A stretch of 64,000 bases of DNA. Source: Slackia heliotrinireducens DSM 20476 (GTDB taxonomy: Bacteria; Actinomycetota; Coriobacteriia; Coriobacteriales; Eggerthellaceae). The first letter of the stretch is position 1. Each line of letters opens with the position of its first letter. The stretch lies in the NCBI RefSeq assembly GCF_000023885.1, contig NC_013165.1, positions 1,240,001 to 1,304,000 of the forward strand, read 5' to 3'. The notes under the pieces were generated by a model, which did not search any database, was not told the origin of the DNA, and saw only the letters and a program-made list of their open reading frames with translations. Made by a program: the position numbers and the translations under genes. Below, piece after piece: positions 56,332-64,000 of the stretch.

Positions 56332-57443
56332 GCAAGAAGAAGAGCGAGGCGCCCGACGCGGCGGAGCGTGTGCAGGAATCGGCGGAACGGGCTGCCGAGC
56401 AGGGCGAGGCCGCCATGGAAGAAACCGACGATGGTCGGGCCGCTGCGGTGGATGAAGACCCTGTTGAAGACGACGCTGCGGGCCTTACCGATGAGGCCGA
56501 GGGCCAGGTCGGCGAACGTGCGCAGGGCGTGGGGCCAGACGGCGCAGATGTACACCAGGCAGCCGAGGTTTCGAAGCAGGCTCTAGACGGATTCGATGGC
56601 GGCGTCGGCGTGCCGGCCGAACCGCCGAAGCCGGGTTCCGCCGAAGCGGCTGACAGCGTCTGCGGGGTGGCTGCGGCGGAAGCGTCTGCAACGGGCCAGG
56701 TGGTGACCTGCGGCGTCATCCGCGACCTGCTGCCGCTGTACGTGGACGATGTGGTGGGAGCCGAAACGCGGGCCATGGTAGATGCGCACCTGCAATCCTG
56801 TGCTGGCTGCCAGGGCTATCTGGACGGCATGAACAGCGTGGTCCAGATTCCTGTGGCGCCGAAGCAGGGTTTGGAGGACGCGAAGGTATTGCGCGGGCTG
56901 AAGCGGTTCATCCGCAACAAACGCCTGCTTACAGGCTTAGGGACGGCCGTGGCGGTGCTCGTGGCATGCTGCTTGGCCGTGGGGCTCATGAACTCGTACG
57001 AGTGGGACGTTCCCTACAGCGAGGACATCAACGTGTACCAGAACGGGGATGGTTACGTTAATCTGCAGTATACAGGTGCCGGTCATGTGATGTTTGACAG
57101 CTACTGGGACGAAACCGGCGTCATGAACGTCTCGTGCCGGCAGTCGTTCTGGGACCGCTATGTGGAGCCGATTTACGATAACGGCATGGACGAGTTTGCG
57201 CTGTCCGATTCGTCCGACATTATCGAGGTCCGCTACTACGACACGCCGGAAGGGATGTATGACGCGGACGCGGCATGCGAAGTGGTTTGGGAAGCGGACG
57301 AACAGGCCAAACGCGAATTCTACGAGCGCCAGCGCAACAATGAGCAGGCTTCGGAGGACCTGGAAGAGCTGTATCGTCAGCAGCAGGAGATCGTGGAGCA
57401 GATTTGGGTTCTTGAGGCCGAGCAGGAAGGCTATACCCGCTAG
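56328..57443 (+). CDS. Membrane anti-sigma factor with zinc-finger (zf-HC2) domain
   Basis: A 371-residue protein. The zf-HC2 domain occupies about residues 127-165 (CGVIRDLLPLYVDD; zinc ligands Cys 128, His 154, Cys 158, Cys 161). A membrane helix follows (LLTGLGTAVAVLVACCLAVGLM, about 200-221), then an outside domain of 150 residues ending in a charged coiled coil. Ahead of the zinc finger lies an unusual 125-residue acidic, Ala/Glu/Gly-rich extension without predicted fold. It overlaps the sigma gene by four bases and should hold it inactive until an envelope signal arrives. Confidence 0.88.
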   Translation: MSKKKSEAPDAAERVQESAERAAEQGEAAMEETDDGRAAAVDEDPVEDDAAGLTDEAEGQVGERAQGVGPDGADVHQAAEVSKQALDGFDGGVGVPAEPPKPGSAEAADSVCGVAAAEASATGQVVTCGVIRDLLPLYVDDVVGAETRAMVDAHLQSCAGCQGYLDGMNSVVQIPVAPKQGLEDAKVLRGLKRFIRNKRLLTGLGTAVAVLVACCLAVGLMNSYEWDVPYSEDINVYQNGDGYVNLQYTGAGHVMFDSYWDETGVMNVSCRQSFWDRYVEPIYDNGMDEFALSDSSDIIEVRYYDTPEGMYDADAACEVVWEADEQAKREFYERQRNNEQASEDLEELYRQQQEIVEQIWVLEAEQEGYTR

Positions 57444-57470
57444 ATCGGCTAGCGACCAACCCGAACAACA

Positions 57471-57503
57471 AAGCCGCCGGAACCGTTTGTCCGGCGGCTT
57501 TTC
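57471..57503 (+). terminator. Terminator after the sigma/anti-sigma operon
   Basis: AAGCCGCCGG (57471-57480) pairs perfectly with CCGGCGGCTT (57491-57500), followed by TT. Confidence 0.88.
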
Positions 57504-57568
57504 CATGGTTGCGCAAGGCGACTTTTCTGCAATCCGCCTCGAAACAAAACGAAAACGCAGTATGATTT

Positions 57569-57584
57569 GTATAACTAGTTATAC
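57569..57584. promoter_or_regulatory. Perfect 16-bp palindrome at the promoter of the AbrB-glycosyltransferase pair
   Basis: GTATAACTAGTTATAC lies 16 bases before the ATG of the AbrB-like gene, immediately upstream of its ribosome site, with a TATGAT at 57561-57566 as a possible -10. A repressor at this site would block transcription. The small AbrB-like protein itself is one candidate; a separate unlinked TetR or PadR protein is another. Confidence 0.6.
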
Positions 57585-57600
57585 CGCAAAGGAGGATGCC

Positions 57601-57810
57601 ATGGAGATGCCTGAGGGCAAGGGGGCTTGGACGGCGACGGTCGGTGCCAAGGGGCAGATCGTCATTCCCAAAGAGGCGCGCGACATGTTCGGCATCAAGC
57701 CTGGTGACACGCTTATCATTCTGGGAGACGTCGAGCGCGGCCTCGCCATTCCGCCCAAGGAGCAGTTCGACGGATGGATCAAAGCGGTGTTCGAAGGGGA
57801 CAGGCGATGA
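57601..57810 (+). CDS. AbrB/MazE-like SpoVT-domain DNA-binding protein
   Basis: A 69-residue protein whose core GAKGQIVIPKEARDMFGIKPGDTLIIL is the swapped-hairpin AbrB domain. Usual members are antitoxins or transition regulators. Here the partner is a glycosyltransferase rather than a toxin. GCAAAGGAGGATGCC precedes the ATG. Its TGA overlaps the ATG of the next gene. Confidence 0.88.
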   Translation: MEMPEGKGAWTATVGAKGQIVIPKEARDMFGIKPGDTLIILGDVERGLAIPPKEQFDGWIKAVFEGDRR

Positions 57811-58997
57811 GGGCGCTCTGGTTCTGCATCCCCGCTCATGGCCACACCAATCCCACCATGGAGGTCGTGCGCGAGCTCACAAGGCGCGGCCACGAGGTTC
57901 GCTATTACTCGTTCGAGGAGTTCCGGGCAAAGATCGAAGGTGCGGGCGCCCAGTTCGTCGCCTGCGACTCCTTCCTGCCGCCCATTGACGAGAAAGCCGA
58001 GAAGCGACTCCGCAGGGTGTCCACCACCGAGATGAGCGTGCAGTCGTTCCGCACGGTCGCGAACCTCGATCCGGTCGTTTCCGAAGACGTCGCGACCTGG
58101 CGTCCCGACGTGGTGGTGACCGACTCGGCGTGCTTCTGGGGCAAGCTGGCAGCGGTCAAGCACGGCCTGCCTTGGGTGTGTTCCACCACGACGTTCGCGT
58201 TCAACGAGTACTCATCCAAGTACATGAGCTACAGCGCCTCAGAGATGGCAGACATGGTCTTGGGCCTACCACGCCTGAACCGCGAGATCCGCAGGCTCCG
58301 GCCCCTGGGCTACGAGGTGAAAAGCGCGCTCGACATCGTGCGCAACAAGCCCGGGGACAACACCATCGTCTACACCTCGCGGAAGTTCCAGCCATGCTCC
58401 GAGACGTTCGACGAGGAGCATTACCGCTTTGTGGGACCGTCGGTGCGCGATGTGGCTCCTAAGGAAAAGAGCGGCAGGCCGCTGGTGTATGCCTCGCTCG
58501 GTACGGTGATAAACGACCGTCCGGGCTTCTACCGCACGCTGATAAACGCGCTGCGCGATGCCGATGCGGATCTCATCATCTCGTGCGGCAAGGCGTTTGA
58601 CCCCGCGCAGCTGGGCGAACTGCCCAGCAATGTGCGCGTCGAGCAGTACGTGGACCAGATGGAGGTGCTCTCGCGGACGAGCCTGTTCGTCACCCATTGC
58701 GGCATGAACAGCGCGTCGGAGGGCATGTGGATGGGCGTGCCCGAGCTGCTCTTTCCGCTGACCGGTGAGCAACGCGCCGTGGCGAGACGTGTCACGGAGG
58801 TCGGTGCAGGTGCGATGCTCGAGGAACGAATGGCGAAAGACGCCGCGACGCTGCGCGAGGCGATAGTCGGCGCCCTGGAGGACGGGCGGCTGAGAGAGGG
58901 CTCCACGCGAATGCGCGATGACTTGCGCTCTTGCGCGGGCCCGGCTGGCGCCGCGGACTTCATCGAGCAGGTGGCACGTCGTCCCGTGGGGGTTTAG
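57807..58997 (+). CDS. MGT-family (UDP-sugar) glycosyltransferase
   Basis: A 396-residue GT1/GT-B enzyme. The N-terminus ALWFCIPAHGHTNPTMEVV and the donor-site block FVTHCGMNSASEGMWMGVPE are typical of macrolide and natural-product glycosyltransferases and UDP-glucuronosyltransferases. Such enzymes attach sugar to small hydrophobic acceptors, often to detoxify them. The direct coupling to an AbrB-like regulator suggests xenobiotic-inducible expression. No antibiotic cluster is near. Confidence 0.87.
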   Translation: MRALWFCIPAHGHTNPTMEVVRELTRRGHEVRYYSFEEFRAKIEGAGAQFVACDSFLPPIDEKAEKRLRRVSTTEMSVQSFRTVANLDPVVSEDVATWRPDVVVTDSACFWGKLAAVKHGLPWVCSTTTFAFNEYSSKYMSYSASEMADMVLGLPRLNREIRRLRPLGYEVKSALDIVRNKPGDNTIVYTSRKFQPCSETFDEEHYRFVGPSVRDVAPKEKSGRPLVYASLGTVINDRPGFYRTLINALRDADADLIISCGKAFDPAQLGELPSNVRVEQYVDQMEVLSRTSLFVTHCGMNSASEGMWMGVPELLFPLTGEQRAVARRVTEVGAGAMLEERMAKDAATLREAIVGALEDGRLREGSTRMRDDLRSCAGPAGAADFIEQVARRPVGV

Positions 58998-59040
58998 GAC
59001 TATGCGACATGTCATGGAGCGCGGCCGGATCCTCTTGCCT

Positions 59041-59077
59041 TTGACATTATGATGTTATACAATGCATATGCAATGTA
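59041..59077 (+). promoter_or_regulatory. Promoter/operator of the toxin-antitoxin pair
   Basis: TTGACA (59041-59046) is a perfect -35. A 20-base dyad TACAATGCATATGCAATGTA (59058-59077, 18 of 20 symmetric) covers the -10 position (GCATAT, 17-base spacing), as expected for autorepression by an antitoxin. Confidence 0.7.
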
Positions 59078-59097
59078 ATTACAAAGGAGGTCAGACC

Positions 59098-59376
59098 ATG
59101 GCAAAGACCGCAACAATCAACATGCGCGTGAACCCAGAGGTCAAGTCCAGCGCCGAAACGATCTTCGCAAGCCTGGGAATGACCCTCACCGAGGCCATCA
59201 ACGTCTTCTTGCATAAGTCTGTCATGGAGGGCGGGCTCCCCTTCGACGTGCGTCAGCCCCGTTATAACGCTGAGACGGAAGCTGCCATGCAAGAGGCGCG
59301 CGATATCATGAACGGCAAGGCCGAGACGGACACCTTCGATTCTGCAGCAGCCATGTTTGCGGCGCTCGACAAATAG
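59098..59376 (+). CDS. RelB/DinJ-family antitoxin
   Basis: A 92-residue antitoxin. The N-terminal ribbon-helix-helix begins TATINMRVNPEVKSSAETIFASLGMTLTEAIN and matches the DinJ group. The C-terminal tail would wrap the toxin. AAAGGAGG lies before ATG 59098. The toxin gene starts seven bases after its stop. Confidence 0.93.
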   Translation: MAKTATINMRVNPEVKSSAETIFASLGMTLTEAINVFLHKSVMEGGLPFDVRQPRYNAETEAAMQEARDIMNGKAETDTFDSAAAMFAALDK

Positions 59377-59383
59377 GGGCGCC

Positions 59384-59665
59384 ATGTCCTTGAAGCTCGT
59401 TCCCACATCGCAGTTCAAGAAGGATTATAAGAGGGCGAAGAAGCGTGGGTTGGACATGCGCAAGCTCCAGGCTGTGCTTGACAAGCTTTGTGCCGAGGAG
59501 CCGCTCGACGAACGCCATCGCGACCATGCGCTATCGGGCAACTACATTGGATTTCGTGAATGCCATGTTAGCCCCGATTGGCTGCTGATATACGCGATTG
59601 ACAAGGGCCGTCTGATACTTACCGCATCGCGAACAGGGACGCACTCGGATTTGTTCGACGAGTAG
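59384..59665 (+). CDS. YafQ-type (RelE superfamily) mRNA interferase toxin
   Basis: A 93-residue toxin with the YafQ pattern: LVPTSQFKKDYKRAKKRG at the N-terminus, DHALSGNYIGFRECHVSPDWLLIYAI and a C-terminal LTASRTGTHSDLF including the catalytic-type His. It cuts mRNA on the ribosome. It is paired with the DinJ-like antitoxin. Confidence 0.93.
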   Translation: MSLKLVPTSQFKKDYKRAKKRGLDMRKLQAVLDKLCAEEPLDERHRDHALSGNYIGFRECHVSPDWLLIYAIDKGRLILTASRTGTHSDLFDE

Positions 59666-59716
59666 ACGGCATCCGATACGCGGGAAGCCGATTTGCGTGC
59701 AATCGCATGTTAAGTC

Positions 59717-59893
59717 ATGGGTCAAAACGGCGGGGCGTCGTCTGTAAAGGCATCCAAGACAAACGGCAAGGTTTGGAAGTTGCGGCTGCTTTTGGCGCAG
59801 CCCGATAATGAGCCAGTGGAAAGCGCGCGAACACGCATCGAAGGGGCGCCTCGCGACCCCCTTTGGCGTCTCGCGCCGTTGTTGGCCACCTGA
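59717..59893 (+). CDS. Doubtful small open frame
   Basis: A 58-codon frame (MGQNGGASSVKASKTNGKVW... WRLAPLLAT) fills part of the 298-base gap after yafQ. It has no ribosome site and no family I recognise. The gap otherwise holds only the terminator at 59899-59934. Probably non-coding. Confidence 0.15.
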   Translation: MGQNGGASSVKASKTNGKVWKLRLLLAQPDNEPVESARTRIEGAPRDPLWRLAPLLAT

Positions 59894-59898
59894 CATGC

Positions 59899-59934
59899 AA
59901 AGAACCCCGGCGAGAAGGGACGCCGGGGTTCTTT
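59899..59934. terminator. Terminator of the TM2-protein gene
   Basis: A perfect 14-base stem (AAAGAACCCCGGCG with its complement) with an eight-base loop; T-rich on both sides. It lies just past the stop of the minus-strand TM2 gene and resembles 55622-55659. Confidence 0.85.
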
Positions 59935-59963
59935 CGTAAAACTGGGGTCAGGCCCGAAAGCCT

Positions 59964-60179
59964 TTAAACCCAGATCATGTTCGCAGCGTCAGCTGGCTTG
60001 AAGATGGCCAGGATGCCCTCGATGAAGCCGATGATGGCCGGAACACCCGTCCAGCAGAATACCAGGTACAGGATGCCCATCTTGGTCTTGCCGCAATAGA
60101 ACTTGTGGACGCCGAAGTCGCCCAGGAAAATAGCCAGGACAATGTAGACGAACTTGTTGGCCATGTGGTCGCGTGCCAT
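59964..60179 (-). CDS. TM2-domain membrane protein
   Basis: A 71-residue protein with two membrane helices (FVYIVLAIFLGDFGVHKFY; LYLVFCWTGVPAIIGFIEGILAIF) linked by a short turn. The DFGVHKFY motif is the TM2 family signature. Function unknown. GAGGGGGG precedes ATG 60179. The 60180-60422 gap upstream holds no further gene. Confidence 0.9.
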   Translation of the reverse strand: MARDHMANKFVYIVLAIFLGDFGVHKFYCGKTKMGILYLVFCWTGVPAIIGFIEGILAIFKPADAANMIWV

Positions 60180-60422
60180 GTGAACCCCCCTCGAACGTGT
60201 CGCGCGCAATGCGTTTTACACGGTGCATGATACTCCAACGGATGCGCGCACGTGGTCGTGTTTCGGGACAAGCGATGCACTGTCACGCCGCTGTCATCTT
60301 GACGGAACCTTGTTGCAATCGTCCTTCATGTTGAGATCTTCCTGAGAAAGGTCCATTTCGCATCCTGAATGATCCTAAAAGCTCTATCCTGGGTCTGTAC
60401 TACTAGTTCAATTAGGAGCGTT

Positions 60423-60812
60423 ATGAAGACGATTAAAGTTGCAGCTGCGATCATTCAAAACAATGGGAAGATTCTCGCAACGCAGCGGAACTACGGAGAC
60501 TTTGCAGGCGGTTGGGAATTCCCTGGTGGAAAGCTTGAAGACGGCGAAACGTCTTTGGATGCTTGTAGGCGCGAAATCCTTGAAGAGCTCGAAGTGGAGC
60601 TTTGCGATGAGGAATTTCTTACGAAGGTCGAATACGACTATCCGACGTTTCATCTAGACATGGATTGCTACCTCTGTAAAATCGCACGCGGCGAGATCGT
60701 CTTGCACGACCATAGCCATTTGGCATGGGTTGGGAAAGACGACATCGATTCTGTGGAATGGCTTCCTGCGGATGCCGGCTTGGTCCCTATGCTTAAGGCA
60801 AAGCTTGCCTGA
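60423..60812 (+). CDS. NUDIX hydrolase, MutT/CTP pyrophosphohydrolase type
   Basis: A 129-residue nucleotide diphosphatase. The Nudix box is GGKLEDGETSLDACRREI followed by LEELEV; the usual Gly of the EExGU end is Glu here. The N-terminus IKVAAAIIQNNGKILATQRN is like MutT enzymes that clean oxidised or modified nucleotides. TAGGAGC precedes ATG 60423. Base composition is lower in GC than the region before 60 kb, and it converges on the helicase gene with five bases between stops. Confidence 0.88.
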   Translation: MKTIKVAAAIIQNNGKILATQRNYGDFAGGWEFPGGKLEDGETSLDACRREILEELEVELCDEEFLTKVEYDYPTFHLDMDCYLCKIARGEIVLHDHSHLAWVGKDDIDSVEWLPADAGLVPMLKAKLA

Positions 60813-60817
60813 TTGTT

Positions 60818-63742
60818 TTAATTGACGATGTAGTCATATTCGACGCGTCGTACCTGTTCATCCATTTTGAATTCAACGGCGAGGATCGGAAGGTCTTCGC
60901 CCTTGTTTCCTTTGATTGTGGTCGGAGCAATCTTTTCAGGTTTGATTGTGCCCATGTAGTAATGGTCTTGCCCTTCGCCATCTTCTTTTTTCACAAATAG
61001 ATGAATCCTGGTTTTCTCAGGGTCGTACTCCTGAAGCATTTTGCCCTCTTTGGAGTCGAGGCCCACTCTGCTCCTGGTCATCCAATGAAAAACGTCCCTT
61101 GTTTCAAAATGGTCGGAGTATTTCGTCGACTCCGAAATGTCATCAGCCTTCTCGTAGGTGACAAAGACCAGCCAGTCGTCGTATTTGAACGTGTATCCGA
61201 ATATGGTTCCGTGCTCATCGTGTTCCCAGCAGGCGAGGCGGCATGCATCTTTTCGTGAATACCTTTGATACAGCGTGAAAGGCCGATCGTTGAAAGGCTT
61301 GTGATAATCTCTCTCGTGGATGCGAAAAGCGGCAAGGATTACGTCGATCGTTTCCTCAACGAAGGCCTCGTTGCTGAGTGCTTTTTCAAGCTCCGGCGAT
61401 CTGGAAATCACGCTGTTGCTGACGGAGCAAAACGGGGCGTATTTCTTTGTGGCGCTGTCGCCGAAGAAGCTCAAGTCCAGCACTCGCGTCGCCGAAAGGG
61501 CCTGCATTTTTGCGGATTCGAATGTGAGTTCGCAATCGGTTCCGGAGGATTTTGAATTATCAGCGATTTTACGTGCGAGCTCGTTAATGGTGATGCTCCT
61601 GTTTTGCAAGAGCTCATCAATCAAGATCAGCTCGGCTTCGCGTTTTCCATCTGCGATCTCCCTGCAAAGGAGCTCCATGAGTTTTTCCTCGTCAATCGAG
61701 AAAACCTCGTTGTACTCCTTCTCGTATCTAACAAGGAACTGGTGGTATGTGCGAACGGTGTCATTCTCAAAAATGATAGATGGATCGATTGACCCGTGAT
61801 CTAAGAAGTCTTGCAGCGTAGGGATAGATCCGATCTTTGCGCGCAGCTCCTTATACGCATCTCGAATCATTGATAGCTTGGATAGATTGGTTCGGTTGAT
61901 GTTGTCGATGATCCGTTCGGTGGAGATTCGGTCGAAAGAGACCGTGGACGATCCGGGTATCTCGCAAGATCCGTTGGATATGAGCTTGCGAAGTTTTTCT
62001 TTGCTGCCGCTCCGCTCTCCGAACAGTGCGATCGGGATCAGATAGTTCTTCTGGTAGTTTCCGATGAAATCGATGACCACGACGTACTCTTTGCCTTCAG
62101 AAGTGCGAAGCCCACGTCCTAGCTGTTGTACGAAAACGATTGCCGATTGAGTGGGCCTTAGCATGACAACTTGATTGACGGCAGGGATGTCGATGCCTTC
62201 ATTGAATATGTCCACTGTGAAAATATAGTCCAATGCGTTTTCGTCGTCTTCGTCCTGCTCGAGTCTTTCGATTGCGTCGTCGCGCAAGGCCTCGCTGGTG
62301 GAGCCCGAGAGCGCAACGGTTTTATAGCCAAGGTTGTTGAATTTCTGGGAGAGCTCTTCAGCTTCTTCAATGCGCGAGCAAAAGACCAGGCCATGAACGC
62401 GTTCGCCGGAGTAACCGTACTTATTGATGGCGTTAAGGACATGTCTCACTCGTTCGTCGCTTACAAGCCTATTGAAACTCGCGTCTTCTTCCAGCAATTC
62501 GCCATCAATGCAGACTTCTGCAACTCCGAAATAATGGAAGGGAACCAAGAGGTTGTATTCGAGTGCGTCATTTAGCCGAATCTCATAGGCGATATTGTGG
62601 TCAAACAGTTCGTAGATGTCGAAGTCATCCGTTCGTTCCGGCGTTGCTGACATGCCAAGGATGAACTCAGCTTCGAAATAATCCATGAACCGAAGATATG
62701 AATTGGCGCCAGCACGGTGAACCTCATCAACGATGATGTAGTCGAATTCATCTTTTGCGAACTTCTCGAGATTCTCCCGCTTTGCGAGTGTTTGCACCGT
62801 AGCAAATATGCAACGCGCATCAGTTGTCTTCTCGCTTCCGGAGAACATTCCGAATGAGTACTCCTTGCTGGATAGAACGTTTTGGAAGCTTTCCATCGAT
62901 TTGCGGGCGATTTTATTCCGGTGAACAACATATAGAACCTTCTTGGGAGAGAAGGCTTTCACGTCGAACGCTGATAGGTAGGTCTTGCCGGTTCCTGTTG
63001 CCGAAATCAGCAACGCACGGTTTTTACCCTCGTCGCGGAGTTGGGCAAGGCCGGCAAGCGCTTCTGTCTGCATGACATTTGGTCTGATCATTTTTTCCTG
63101 GGGTGTGTAATAGAACGATCTGACCGCTTGCTTCCGATATTTGTCGTAGTGTTCCGCGTATTCTGCCAGCCAATCATCGGTTAGGACTGACGTAGCTTCG
63201 TGGTTCCAGAGACGGTTGAACTCAAGCTGGTAATCTTTTGCAAGTTTCCCGTTTTCGGCGCTCGTGACCGAAAGGTTCCACTCCTGATTAGATGTAAGTG
63301 CCGTATCGGTAAGGTTAGAGCTGCCGACAATGAGCTTTTTAAGCTCGCCATGTTTGAATAGATAGCCTTTTGCGTGGAAGCTCCCGTTGTAGACGCGAGT
63401 TTCGATATTCTCGTAATTCAGCAAACGCCTGAAAGCATCAGGTTCGTTGAATGTTAGATACGTACCTGTTAAGACCCGGCCTCTAACACCGCGTTCTTCC
63501 AATTCGTCAAGTACGTTCGCTAATAAGATGAGTCCACTGGTGCGTATGAAAGCGACAGAGATTTCAAACTCGTCGCATGCACTGAGTTCGCTGAGAACGT
63601 GGCTCAGCATCTTCTCGCCAGCCTTGTGGTCGTTGATTACCAACGCAAGCTGAAGGTCTTGACGCGAATCGTGCCTATGGTTGAAGAGGGACGTTTCGAC
63701 CGACTCATGCAAATCGTTTATGATGGCTGCCGTATTGTGCAT
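60818..63742 (-). CDS. PLD-nuclease / DEAD helicase / DUF3427 protein
   Basis: A 974-residue multidomain protein. A PLD-type nuclease domain lies at about 40-190 (SFHAKGYLFKHGELKK, then GSSNLTDTAL). An SF2 helicase core follows with SATGTGKTYLSAF (Walker A), IIVDEVHRAG (DExH), GMSATPERTD and QQLGRGLRTSEGK. The last 280 residues match DUF3427 (YQRYSRKDACRLACWEH... DRVFHW-like region). Restriction- and repair-like systems use this layout. GC content is about 42-55% in sampled lines, well below the core genes, so transfer is likely. GGAGCATCT precedes the ATG. Confidence 0.9.
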   Translation of the reverse strand: MHNTAAIINDLHESVETSLFNHRHDSRQDLQLALVINDHKAGEKMLSHVLSELSACDEFEISVAFIRTSGLILLANVLDELEERGVRGRVLTGTYLTFNEPDAFRRLLNYENIETRVYNGSFHAKGYLFKHGELKKLIVGSSNLTDTALTSNQEWNLSVTSAENGKLAKDYQLEFNRLWNHEATSVLTDDWLAEYAEHYDKYRKQAVRSFYYTPQEKMIRPNVMQTEALAGLAQLRDEGKNRALLISATGTGKTYLSAFDVKAFSPKKVLYVVHRNKIARKSMESFQNVLSSKEYSFGMFSGSEKTTDARCIFATVQTLAKRENLEKFAKDEFDYIIVDEVHRAGANSYLRFMDYFEAEFILGMSATPERTDDFDIYELFDHNIAYEIRLNDALEYNLLVPFHYFGVAEVCIDGELLEEDASFNRLVSDERVRHVLNAINKYGYSGERVHGLVFCSRIEEAEELSQKFNNLGYKTVALSGSTSEALRDDAIERLEQDEDDENALDYIFTVDIFNEGIDIPAVNQVVMLRPTQSAIVFVQQLGRGLRTSEGKEYVVVIDFIGNYQKNYLIPIALFGERSGSKEKLRKLISNGSCEIPGSSTVSFDRISTERIIDNINRTNLSKLSMIRDAYKELRAKIGSIPTLQDFLDHGSIDPSIIFENDTVRTYHQFLVRYEKEYNEVFSIDEEKLMELLCREIADGKREAELILIDELLQNRSITINELARKIADNSKSSGTDCELTFESAKMQALSATRVLDLSFFGDSATKKYAPFCSVSNSVISRSPELEKALSNEAFVEETIDVILAAFRIHERDYHKPFNDRPFTLYQRYSRKDACRLACWEHDEHGTIFGYTFKYDDWLVFVTYEKADDISESTKYSDHFETRDVFHWMTRSRVGLDSKEGKMLQEYDPEKTRIHLFVKKEDGEGQDHYYMGTIKPEKIAPTTIKGNKGEDLPILAVEFKMDEQVRRVEYDYIVN

Positions 63743-64000
63743 AGATGCTCCGTTTCAGACTCGTCTTGATTCAGGTTAAAGCTCAAGGGGACATCAAGCA
63801 AGATCGTTCTTCATGATTCTCGAAAACGAGTTTGTGCGCCATCGGATTAAAGGAGATTTGCAGACCTATCCAGGCCATCGAACTGGGTTTTTAAACCCCT
63901 AAATAGCAGGGTAAAACAGGATGGAGCGCCAACGAACGTTGGGTTATTGTCGCTTACATTCGAAAAGACTGTCCTAAAAATGACTTAGTGTCCATAAAGA
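63743..64000. other. Non-coding end of window, possible insertion-sequence end
   Basis: No gene is seen. The last 40 bases contain GACTGTCCTAAAAATGACTT followed by AGTGTCC, which resembles the terminal repeat of an IS256-like element, but the remainder is outside the window. Confidence 0.25.

Noticed and set aside
59531-59896. Minus-strand frame of about 121 codons after yafQ
   Set aside because: It overlaps the toxin gene, has no ribosome site and no family resemblance.

Overview
The window looks like a chromosomal stretch of a high-GC anaerobic actinobacterium of the Coriobacteriia, most likely Eggerthellaceae (Slackia-like). The grounds are a Tat-exported DMSO-reductase-family molybdoenzyme with its own Fe-S subunit, PPDK with its regulatory protein, a Ni/Co-type ECF transporter, split glycyl-tRNA synthetase (glyQ/glyS), many acidic and lipoprotein genes, and a GC content near 60% or above over most of the window. 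The genus is an inference; family-level placement is more secure.

Layout. 0-0.4 kb: start of an IS110-type transposase cut by the window edge. 0.5-6.6 kb: housekeeping genes (thioesterase, map with a SEC-C zinc motif, ileS, lspA, rluD-like). 6.6-10.3 kb: small genes, a frameshifted lipoprotein, a possible tiny RNA, a MalY/PatB C-S lyase and a YgbA_NO-family protein. 10.5-22.6 kb: conserved core (rpsO, pnp, rpsP, khpA, rimM, trmD, lepB, glyQ, glyS, ppsR, ppdK). 22.7-27.3 kb: two DUF1292 proteins, a CPBP-type membrane protease and cbiM-cbiQ-cbiO under a promoter with paired operator-like sites. 27.3-35.7 kb: YgiQ radical SAM protein, ADP-ribosylglycohydrolase, poly-Asp protein, NYN/OST-HTH protein, orphan PIN toxin with an antitoxin stub, lipoprotein and lysophospholipase-like hydrolase, separated by several families of interspersed hairpin repeats. 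35.7-39.8 kb: a lower-GC module with a CocE/NonD hydrolase, an atypical acyl carrier protein, a TetR regulator and a phosphotransacetylase, sharing TGTGACA-type promoter motifs. 39.9-44.0 kb: two lipoproteins and an IS110 fragment abutting an IS200/IS605 TnpA element. 44.0-50.9 kb: one-strand respiratory locus (Fe-S subunit, molybdopterin subunit, response regulator, histidine kinase with a CxxCH heme motif in its extracytoplasmic domain, polytopic membrane protein). 51-54 kb: a secreted cell-wall-binding-repeat protein preceded by a double array of 31-bp repeats in inverted orientation. 54-60 kb: flavoprotein, proline iminopeptidase, ECF sigma/anti-sigma pair, AbrB-like regulator plus glycosyltransferase, DinJ-YafQ toxin-antitoxin and a TM2 protein. 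60.4-63.7 kb: a NUDIX hydrolase converging on a PLD-DEAD helicase-DUF3427 protein in clearly lower-GC DNA, a candidate genome-defence acquisition.

The genes fall into recognisable working groups: translation and RNA turnover (10-19 kb), PEP/pyruvate control (ppsR-ppdK), metal uptake (cbiMQO), redox sensing coupled to a molybdoenzyme (44-51 kb), and mobile, toxin-antitoxin or defence DNA. The most unexplained signals are noncoding: at least four repeat families (a short-inverted-repeat element near 150-160 bp, GTCCC hairpins, GTCAGTAGG hairpins, and the 31-bp double array). All motif statements come from reading the sequence by eye; no searches or structure predictions were run.
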